In this document: one piece after another, positions 1-5,201 of the stretch
Layout: each line of letters begins with the position of its first letter
Numbering within the stretch: position 1 is the first letter of the stretch
NCBI GenBank assembly: GCA_007571355.1
Contig: RKRO01000424.1
Coordinates: 1 to 5,201, forward strand
DNA from: Candidatus Poribacteria bacterium
Lineage (GTDB): Bacteria > Poribacteria > WGA-4E > WGA-3G
Length of the DNA stretch: 5,201 bases
Direction of reading: 5' to 3'
Made by a program: the position numbers and the translations under genes
The notes under the pieces: generated by a model
The model's database searches: none
Seen by the model: the letters and a program-made list of their open reading frames with translations, nothing else
What the model was told of the DNA's origin: nothing

Positions 1-89
1 AGTAAGAAGATATCAAAAGTGAAAATAAAGGAACGTAAAGTATCGCCTTTTCTTCTACTATTTTACTACATTTCTATGGTTTACTCAAT

Positions 90-311
90 ATGACTTCTAA
101 TCTAATGGCGCAATTGGATGCAACTTATGCCTCAGTGGCCGAATCCCCAGAAACACCCAAAACTAAATTCCTTACACTGTCCGAACATTTGAGTAGAGAG
201 GCACCAGAAGTATGCCGAATCCTTGCACGGTTAGAGGCTGAGAGAAGGGAGAGTGATATTCAACCCTTCTTGGAAGAATTACAACGTATTTTGTTGCAGT
301 GGCGGGAGTAG
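90..311 (+). CDS. Small hypothetical protein (73 aa)
   Basis: I do not recognise this protein and propose no function. The predicted product is hydrophilic and looks mostly alpha-helical. It has no membrane segment, signal peptide or cysteine cluster. The second half (about residues 28-73) is rich in Glu, Arg and Leu, with runs such as ILARLEAERRES and FLEELQRILLQW that could form amphipathic helices for protein contacts. The ATG at 90 is the first ATG after an in-frame TAA at 36-38, so the gene cannot extend far upstream. No Shine-Dalgarno sequence is visible close to it, and a second ATG at 105 is possible. It lies 117 bases before hsdR on the same strand, so it may share a transcript with the restriction locus. 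The 5' part is much more AT-rich than hsdR. It may be a real small accessory gene, a remnant, or a chance ORF. Confidence 0.42.
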   Translation: MTSNLMAQLDATYASVAESPETPKTKFLTLSEHLSREAPEVCRILARLEAERRESDIQPFLEELQRILLQWRE

Positions 312-367
312 TCATTTGCTGGGGTGTTTCTTCAAGGGGTTCTCTTCGGGCATGTGTGCATTGATTT

Positions 368-380
368 TCGGATGTTCCGA
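368..380. repeat. Short perfect inverted repeat upstream of hsdR
   Basis: TCGGA-TGT-TCCGA is a perfect 5-bp inverted repeat with a 3-base centre, located 48 bases before the hsdR start in the 117-base gap after the small ORF. Its symmetry and position would suit a small operator for a dimeric regulator. The stem is too short, and lacks a following T-run, for a terminator. A match this short can arise by chance. No convincing -35/-10 pair was found around it, so the regulatory role is only a suggestion. Confidence 0.22.
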
Positions 381-428
381 TAAACCAGAAACTCTCAAAA
401 ATCGTACTGAAAACGAATAACCATTACC

Positions 429-3400
429 ATGAACACCATTGGCGAAACTGAAATACGTACACAAGAACGCGTCCTCACATTCTTCCAGAAGACCTTAGGG
501 TATACCTACCTCGGCAATTGGCGCGAGCGGAAAAATAACAGCAACGTCGAGAAAGACTGGCTGACCGATTGGCTCAAGAGCAGACAGTACGACAACGAGA
601 TTATCGCCAAAGTGCTGTATGAACTCGACAAAGCCTCCGCACTCGGCAGCAATAGAACCCTTATCAACGCAAACCGAGAAGTCTATGAACTGTTGCGCTA
701 CGGTGTCAATGTCCAGCCCAGCACAGCGGAGAACCGCATCACTGTCAAACTCATCGACTGGGATCATCCGTTCAGCAACGATTTCGCTATCGCCGAAGAG
801 GTCACCTTCCAAGGCGAAAACACCAAACGCCCCGACCTCGTCCTATACATCAACGGCATCGCCATCGGTGTCTTGGAACTTAAACGCTCCATCGTCTCCG
901 TTTCCGAAGGCATCCGGCAGAACCTCACCAACCAACGCGCAGATTTCATCGAACGGTTCTTCACCACTGTGCAACTCGTCATGGCAGGCAACGAAACCCA
1001 AGGACTCCGCTACAGCACAATCAAAACACCAGAGAAGCACTGGCTGCAATGGAAGGAGACCGATGCGCATCCGGATGCAGGCGACAATCCGTTGCTCCGA
1101 GAACTCAGTCAACTCTGTAACAAAACCCGAATGCTCGATATCCTGCACAACTTCATTGTGTTCGATGGAAAGACCAAGAAAATCTGCCGACACAACCAAT
1201 TTTTCGGCGTGAAAGCCGCCCAGGAAAATATAAAACGTAGAGAAGGCGGGATCATCTGGCACACGCAAGGCAGCGGAAAAAGCCTCACAATGGTCTGGCT
1301 CGCAAAAACTACCCTCGAAACCATCCCAAACGCACGCGTGCTTATCATCACTGATCGCACCGAACTCGACGAACAGATTGAGAAGGTTTTTAACGGAGTC
1401 AACGAAAACATTAGACGCACACAGAGCGGCGAACACCTCTTGCAAGTCCTTGTGAATTCCGCAGAGCGTCTGGCCTGTTCACTCGTCCACAAATTCGGCA
1501 GGTCGGGTGAGGGAGAAGAAACCGATGCTGACGACTATGACGATTATGTCACAGACATCGAGAAACATTTGCCGGACAGTTTTCAACCGAGAGGTGAATT
1601 CTTCGTCTTCGTTGACGAATGTCACCGCACACAGTCTGGGAAACTCCACAAAGCCATGAAAACGCTTCTACCCACTGCAACGTTGATCGGTTTCACAGGC
1701 ACACCGCTCCTGAAAAGCGATAAACAACGCAGCATTGAAACCTTCGGTCCCTATATCCACACCTACAAATACGACGAAGCCGTTGAAGACAGCGTCGTGT
1801 TAGACCTCCGTTATGAAGCGCGCGACATTGACCAAAATCTCACTTCTCAGGAAGAAATCAATCAGTGGTTCGAGGATAAAACCAGGGGGTTAACCGAGGC
1901 AGCGAAAGCGCGGCTCCGACAACGTTGGATCACAATGCAGAACGTTCTCAGTTCACGCGAACGCTTGGGCAAAATCGTCGCGGATATCGTCCTCGACATG
2001 GCGGAACGGGACAGACTTAAAAACGGACGCGGCAACGCCATGCTCGTCGCCGATAGCATCTTCTCCGCCTGCCGATTTTTTCAACTCTTTCAAGAGACAC
2101 CCTTAAAAGGCAGATGCGCCATTGTAACATCTTATAGACCCTCAGCGAATACCGTCGCAAGAGAGGAAACCGGCGAAGGGCGAACCGATAGACAGACAGA
2201 GTATTACGTCTATCGACAAATGCTCGCCCAACATTTTGACGAACCCGAAAACACCGCGATGCATAAAGCCGATCGGTTCGAGCAGGAAGTAAAAGAACTT
2301 TTCATTGAAAATCCAGAAAAGATGAAACTCCTCATCATCGTCGATAAACTCCTCACCGGTTTCGACGCGCCCCCAGCGACCTATCTCTATATCGACAAGA
2401 ACATGCAAGACCACGGACTTTTCCAAGCGATATGCAGGGTCAATCGCCTCGACGGTGAGGACAAGGAATTCGGATACATCGTTGACTACAAGGACCTCTT
2501 CCGATCCCTGGAACGGGCAATTACCGACTACACCGGCGAGGCGTTTGAAAACTTCGACCCCGAAGATGTCCAAGGCCTCTTGAAGGACAGACTCCAGAAA
2601 GGGAGAGAACGCTTAGAAGAGACACGGGAAGCGATCAAAGCGTTGTGTGAACCCGTAGCACCGCCACGCCCCCAGGCATATTCAAAAGTCGCTACTTATA
2701 TCCGTTATTTCTGTGGTCAAGATGCCGGAAATCTCAAACAACTCAAAGCCAATGCACCCAAGCGCGAGAAACTCTATAAATTCACAGCCGCATGCGTCCG
2801 CGCTTACGCCAACCTCGCAAACGAGATGACCGAGGCAGGCTATACGCAAGCGGAGGCACAAGCCATTAAAAACGAAGTCCGACACTACGATAACGTCAGC
2901 CAAGAGATCAAACTCGCCAGTAGCGACTACGTTGACCTGAAAGCCTACGAACCCGATATGCGGCACCTCATTGATACATACATCCGCGCGGAAGACAGCG
3001 AGACGCTCTCAACACTCGGCGATACCTCATTAGTAGAACTGATTATTCAAAACGGTGCCCAAGCACTCGAGCAACTTCCAAACGGCATACGCACCAACCC
3101 GGCAGCAATGGAAGCAACCATAGCAAATAACCTTCGGCGACTCATCGTTGACAAGTCTGCTGTTAATCCGAGGTATTACGAGAAAATTTCACATCTGCTT
3201 GATGAAATCATTCGCGAACGCCGACGCTGTGCTATGGGTTACCGCCAATATCTCTCCGAAATAGAAGGCCTCAGCTCGCAAATCAGCGAACCAGAAAACC
3301 GAGCCGAATACCCTCCCAATATCAACACCGGTCCCTTACAAGTACTCTTTAACAACCTTGATAACCTCCCCGAAGACCAACGAGAGGGCGCAGCCCTTGC

Positions 3401-3569
3401 AATGGATGCAGCTATCCGAGAAAATAAAAAGGACGACTGGCGGGACAACAGACTCAAGCGGATGCAGGTACGGCACGCGATCGCACGCGTCATCGCAGAA
3501 AAATTTCCCAACGAAAACCTTGACCCTGACGCACTTCTTGAACTGGCGGTGAACCAGAGTGAATACTAA
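429..3569 (+). CDS. hsdR: Type I restriction enzyme R subunit (HsdR)
   Basis: This is the ATP-dependent translocase and endonuclease subunit that joins HsdM/HsdS to cleave unmethylated foreign DNA in the cytoplasm. The N-terminal nuclease domain (about residues 1-200) has the PD-(D/E)xK site D136...E150-L-K152, with the same 14 and 2 residue spacings I recall for EcoR124I (D151/E165/K167). A QxxxY-like position reads Q169xxxF173. The superfamily 2 motor follows: motif I TQGSGKS (279-285), Ia LIITDRTELDEQ (305-316), II DECH (396-399), III TGTP (423-426), V DKLLTGFDAP (639-648) and VI QAICRVNR (666-673). A helical C-terminal domain (about 740-1046) is expected to dock on the methylase core. The length of 1046 aa fits the EcoR124I-type family, and no motif is lost or frame broken. 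The ATG at 429 is the first after an in-frame TGA at 408-410, and its product begins like other family members, although no clear Shine-Dalgarno precedes it. An acidic stretch at about 360-376 separates motifs Ia and II. hsdM and hsdS are not in the window. Confidence 0.97.
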   Translation: MNTIGETEIRTQERVLTFFQKTLGYTYLGNWRERKNNSNVEKDWLTDWLKSRQYDNEIIAKVLYELDKASALGSNRTLINANREVYELLRYGVNVQPSTAENRITVKLIDWDHPFSNDFAIAEEVTFQGENTKRPDLVLYINGIAIGVLELKRSIVSVSEGIRQNLTNQRADFIERFFTTVQLVMAGNETQGLRYSTIKTPEKHWLQWKETDAHPDAGDNPLLRELSQLCNKTRMLDILHNFIVFDGKTKKICRHNQFFGVKAAQENIKRREGGIIWHTQGSGKSLTMVWLAKTTLETIPNARVLIITDRTELDEQIEKVFNGVNENIRRTQSGEHLLQVLVNSAERLACSLVHKFGRSGEGEETDADDYDDYVTDIEKHLPDSFQPRGEFFVFVDECHRTQSGKLHKAMKTLLPTATLIGFTGTPLLKSDKQRSIETFGPYIHTYKYDEAVEDSVVLDLRYEARDIDQNLTSQEEINQWFEDKTRGLTEAAKARLRQRWITMQNVLSSRERLGKIVADIVLDMAERDRLKNGRGNAMLVADSIFSACRFFQLFQETPLKGRCAIVTSYRPSANTVAREETGEGRTDRQTEYYVYRQMLAQHFDEPENTAMHKADRFEQEVKELFIENPEKMKLLIIVDKLLTGFDAPPATYLYIDKNMQDHGLFQAICRVNRLDGEDKEFGYIVDYKDLFRSLERAITDYTGEAFENFDPEDVQGLLKDRLQKGRERLEETREAIKALCEPVAPPRPQAYSKVATYIRYFCGQDAGNLKQLKANAPKREKLYKFTAACVRAYANLANEMTEAGYTQAEAQAIKNEVRHYDNVSQEIKLASSDYVDLKAYEPDMRHLIDTYIRAEDSETLSTLGDTSLVELIIQNGAQALEQLPNGIRTNPAAMEATIANNLRRLIVDKSAVNPRYYEKISHLLDEIIRERRRCAMGYRQYLSEIEGLSSQISEPENRAEYPPNINTGPLQVLFNNLDNLPEDQREGAALAMDAAIRENKKDDWRDNRLKRMQVRHAIARVIAEKFPNENLDPDALLELAVNQSEY
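3548..3552 (+). promoter_or_regulatory. Ribosome binding site for the overlapping peptidase gene
   Basis: GGTGA, inside the hsdR coding sequence, matches the 3' part of the consensus Shine-Dalgarno (AAGGAGGTGA) and lies six bases before the GTG start at 3559. An in-frame TGA at 3550-3552 limits the peptidase frame upstream, so GTG is the only plausible start before an internal Met at codon 53. The arrangement suggests ribosomes finishing hsdR can restart on the peptidase gene. Confidence 0.4.
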
Positions 3570-4293
3570 AACAGAAAAATATCACATCAAGATCCGCGGG
3601 ATCCCGGTAGAAGTTGTCCGCAAAAACATCAAACACTTCTACATAGGCGTTCATCCGCCAAACGGATACGTACGCGTCTCGGCTCCGCTACACTTCGATG
3701 AAGATGCCATTCGGATGGCAGTCATCACACGACTTGCGTGGATCCGACGGAAACAGGCAGAATTCGCCAAGCAGGAACGGCAACCACAACGGGAATTCGT
3801 AACTGGTGAGAGCCACTATTTCGAGGGCAGACGCTATCGGCTTGAGGTCTTGGAGCAGGATTGTCCACCGAAAGTCTGGTTGCCGAATAACACTAAGATT
3901 GCACTCAGTGTGCGTCCGGGTACTGAACGTGCCAAACGGGCAGCGGTGATGCAACGTTGGTATCGTCAACATCTCCAAGCGGAGGTGCAGCCACTCCTTG
4001 AAAAATGGGAACCAAAGTTAGGCGTGTCTGTCAATGAAGTACGAATTAAACGGATGAAAACGCTCTGGGGATCTTGTAACATCGGAGCCAAACGCATCTG
4101 GCTGAATCTTGAACTTGCAAAGAAACCGAAAATGTGTCTGGTGTACGTCTTGGTTCACGAGATGGTGCATCTGCTGGAGCGCGACCACAATGATCGGTTT
4201 CGTGAACTGATGGACAAGTTTCTACCCCAGTGGCGAACGTATAGAAATGAACTCAACCGCGCACCACTGGCATACGAAGATTGGGGATATTAA
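3559..4293 (+). CDS. YgjP-like (DUF45) zinc metallopeptidase
   Basis: This is a predicted cytoplasmic zinc-dependent peptidase of the YgjP/DUF45 group, often annotated as SprT-family or M48-family metallopeptidase. The catalytic signature is H200-E201-M-V-H204, followed by a likely third zinc ligand, H210 (HExxHx5H, in HEMVHLLERDH). The conserved MKTLWGSC block before it (166-173) is also typical of the family, as is the closing segment with NELNRAPLAYEDW. No signal peptide or membrane segment is seen. The N-terminal half (about 10-120) is beta-rich and carries GESHYFEGRRYRL (83-95), another family hallmark. At 244 aa the protein is full length. The GTG start overlaps the end of hsdR by 11 bases, and an in-frame TGA sits just upstream, so the start is well fixed. 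Genes of this kind are frequently found beside hsdR, as far as I recall, but their substrate and role in restriction are unknown to me. Control or turnover of the restriction subunit is one speculative possibility. Confidence 0.92.
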   Translation: MNTKTEKYHIKIRGIPVEVVRKNIKHFYIGVHPPNGYVRVSAPLHFDEDAIRMAVITRLAWIRRKQAEFAKQERQPQREFVTGESHYFEGRRYRLEVLEQDCPPKVWLPNNTKIALSVRPGTERAKRAAVMQRWYRQHLQAEVQPLLEKWEPKLGVSVNEVRIKRMKTLWGSCNIGAKRIWLNLELAKKPKMCLVYVLVHEMVHLLERDHNDRFRELMDKFLPQWRTYRNELNRAPLAYEDWGY

Positions 4294-4304
4294 AGACGAA
4301 TTTT

Positions 4305-5084
4305 TTAGCATACCCGCCGCGCTTTAACAGCATACATAGGCCAGGAGAAATAGAAATCATCACCGGACAGACGAACGGTGTAGTGTTGTTTTGCATCTTC
4401 AGGTGGGAGCTGCGCGAAGGCATCACGGATCTCTTGAACCAGCTCTGGCGGGTTTTGCTCCGGACGGACCCACCACAAAAACGACATCTGTGCATTTCGG
4501 ACGTGTGATGTCTGTTCAATCAAAAATCCGGCATCCGTAATCATTGCATCCCACTCGGAGGGCGGGTATCCATACACATGTGAATTGTCACGAAGCTTCT
4601 CGACACGGTTCTGCCACGCTATTAACTTTTCCGATTCAGGGGAAACGGAATCAGCAAGGCAAAAAAGCCCATCTGTGCGTAGCACCCGATGGACCTCGCG
4701 CAAAAACTTTGGGACATCTTGAAAATGGTGAGGGGCAAGCCGACACGTCACCAAATCTAACGCAGCAGTCGCAAACGGCAAAGACTCCGCAGCAGCGACA
4801 GAAAACGTAACGTTCTCTATCGCCTGTTCCGCTGCCAACTCCGCCGCCTTTGAAACCATCGCTGCAGTCAGGTCGGTCGCGACGACATGACCAACCTTCG
4901 GGGCAAGCGCAAACGCCGTGAAACCTGTCCCCGTCGCGACATCCAACGCCCGCTCTGTACCTTTCGGCTCCGCAAAGTCGAGGATCACATTTAAAGTATC
5001 CCCTCTGGCATGCGCGCGACTCTGTGCGTAATAGTCTGCGTGTTGGCTAAATTGTTCCTGGACTGCGTTGTGTACAGATTTCAT
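4305..5084 (-). CDS. Class I SAM-dependent methyltransferase (Methyltransf_11/UbiE-like)
   Basis: This soluble 259-aa enzyme is predicted to transfer a methyl group from S-adenosylmethionine to an unidentified, probably small-molecule, acceptor. The Rossmann-fold SAM site is clear: motif I LDVATGTGFTA (47-57), the acidic end of strand 2 at D71 in VVATDLT, the AAAESLPF region (97-104), LDLVTCRLAPHHF (109-121), and the motif III-like FLREVHRVLRTDGLF (127-141). The N-terminus, with VQEQFSQHADYY and a following HARGD, and the later KLRDNSHV plus SEW segments (163-178), match a common subgroup of UbiE/COQ5-like methyltransferases. There is no NPPY/NPPF motif, so it is not HsdM or another adenine/cytosine-N DNA methylase. 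The ATG at 5084 is the first in the frame after an upstream stop; no good Shine-Dalgarno precedes it. It is convergent with the peptidase gene, only 11 bases apart, so it is a separate transcription unit. It lacks the neighbouring biosynthetic genes that would identify a substrate. Confidence 0.9.
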   Translation of the reverse strand: MKSVHNAVQEQFSQHADYYAQSRAHARGDTLNVILDFAEPKGTERALDVATGTGFTAFALAPKVGHVVATDLTAAMVSKAAELAAEQAIENVTFSVAAAESLPFATAALDLVTCRLAPHHFQDVPKFLREVHRVLRTDGLFCLADSVSPESEKLIAWQNRVEKLRDNSHVYGYPPSEWDAMITDAGFLIEQTSHVRNAQMSFLWWVRPEQNPPELVQEIRDAFAQLPPEDAKQHYTVRLSGDDFYFSWPMYAVKARRVC

Positions 5085-5092
5085 GTTCGTAC

Positions 5093-5114
5093 TCAGTTTT
5101 CGGTTATCAGTTTT
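5093..5114. repeat. Two copies of TCAGTTTT, 14 bases apart
   Basis: TCAGTTTT occurs at 5093-5100 and again at 5107-5114, separated by CGGTTA, just upstream of the methyltransferase start (on its own strand the unit reads AAAACTGA). Such TCAGTTTT/GGTTATCAG strings resemble short interspersed intergenic repeats that I recall from Poribacteria-like genomes. They could instead be a two-site regulator target, but nothing else supports that. Confidence 0.4.
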
Positions 5115-5120
5115 TAAGCG

Positions 5121-5137
5121 AGATTAAAGAATAATCT
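5121..5137. repeat. AT-rich hairpin upstream of the methyltransferase
   Basis: AGATTA-AAGAA-TAATCT is a perfect 6-bp inverted repeat with a five-base loop. On the plus strand a run of six T follows five bases later (5143-5148), giving a terminator-like outline, but the stem is weak (one G-C pair) and no plus-strand gene ends nearby. On the minus strand it lies 37 bases before the methyltransferase ATG, where it could act as an operator or leader structure. It may also be part of the local repeat cluster. Confidence 0.3.
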
Positions 5138-5171
5138 TCCGATTTTTTGAGGCACTTCAGATGTCGATCTC

Positions 5172-5194
5172 GTAGAGGCAGGGTTTCCTCGCCC
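5172..5194. repeat. GC-rich snap-back element at the right edge
   Basis: GGCAGGG (5177-5183) and CCTCGCC (5187-5193) fold back across a TTT loop with five Watson-Crick pairs, one G-T pair and one A-C mismatch. The segment is sharply more GC-rich than the AT-rich bases before it. It looks like a slightly decayed copy of GAGG-TTT-CCTC type palindromes that recur between genes in some uncultured bacterial and cyanobacterial genomes. The element, or a larger repeat containing it, may continue past the window end. The repeat status cannot be shown from one copy. Confidence 0.4.
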
Positions 5195-5201
5195 AGCATT
5201 G

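Noticed and set aside
619..1212. 197-codon plus-strand frame overlapping hsdR
   Set aside because: The product is a Ser/Thr/Pro-rich low-quality sequence typical of a frame-shifted reading of a real gene, while hsdR in this stretch shows conserved nuclease residues.
843..1445. Long open frame on the minus strand (200 codons)
   Set aside because: It lies entirely within the intact hsdR reading frame, opposite its nuclease and motif I region. Its translation has no recognisable domain, so it is an antisense shadow.
4281..4508. Plus-strand ORF starting within the end of the peptidase gene
   Set aside because: It runs antisense through the conserved C-terminal part of the methyltransferase and has no recognisable features.
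4305..5084. HsdM or other DNA modification methylase
   Set aside because: There is no NPPY/NPPF motif, the length of 259 aa is far below HsdM (about 500 aa), and the motif order and C-terminal signatures fit UbiE-like enzymes.
5121..5148. Rho-independent terminator
   Set aside because: The stem is only six pairs with a single G-C, the T-run is separated from it by five bases, and no plus-strand gene ends upstream within reach.
1..5201. CRISPR array, tRNA, insertion sequence or retron-like element
   Set aside because: I saw no regularly spaced repeats with unique spacers, no cloverleaf-like tRNA sequence, and no transposase or reverse transcriptase motifs on either strand.

Overview
The window carries the end of a type I restriction-modification locus and one convergent methyltransferase gene, on DNA of moderate G+C from an uncultured-looking bacterium. 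There is no marker gene for taxonomy. Intergenic motifs near the right edge (a repeated TCAGTTTT and a GC-rich snap-back ending CCTCGCCC) resemble the repeat clutter I associate with Candidatus Poribacteria-like genomes. That is recollection and only a weak lead.

Layout: positions 1-89 are AT-rich (the first 120 bases are about 31% G+C by hand count, against about 52% in a sampled line of hsdR) and hold no gene I can recognise. A small ORF of 73 codons follows (90-311), then a 117-base gap with a short perfect inverted repeat. The main gene is an intact hsdR (429-3569, 1046 aa), which encodes the nuclease/translocase subunit of a type I restriction enzyme. Its stop overlaps by 11 bases the GTG start of a YgjP/DUF45-type zinc metallopeptidase (3559-4293), so the two form a tightly coupled operon. 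After an 11-base gap, a class I SAM-dependent methyltransferase of the Methyltransf_11/UbiE type (4305-5084) lies on the opposite strand, tail to tail with the peptidase. The last 117 bases contain several small repeats and the divergent upstream region of the methyltransferase.

Function: HsdR cuts DNA only in complex with HsdM and HsdS, neither of which is encoded here. They are presumably just upstream of position 1 or elsewhere in the genome. The HExxH peptidase is a familiar neighbour of hsdR, but its role in restriction is not established, so the coupled hsdR-peptidase pair is the most interesting biology in the window. The minus-strand methyltransferase lacks the NPPY/NPPF DNA-methylase motif, so it is probably a small-molecule methylase unrelated to the restriction system. 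I see no CRISPR array, tRNA, rRNA, insertion sequence or clearly novel defence system.
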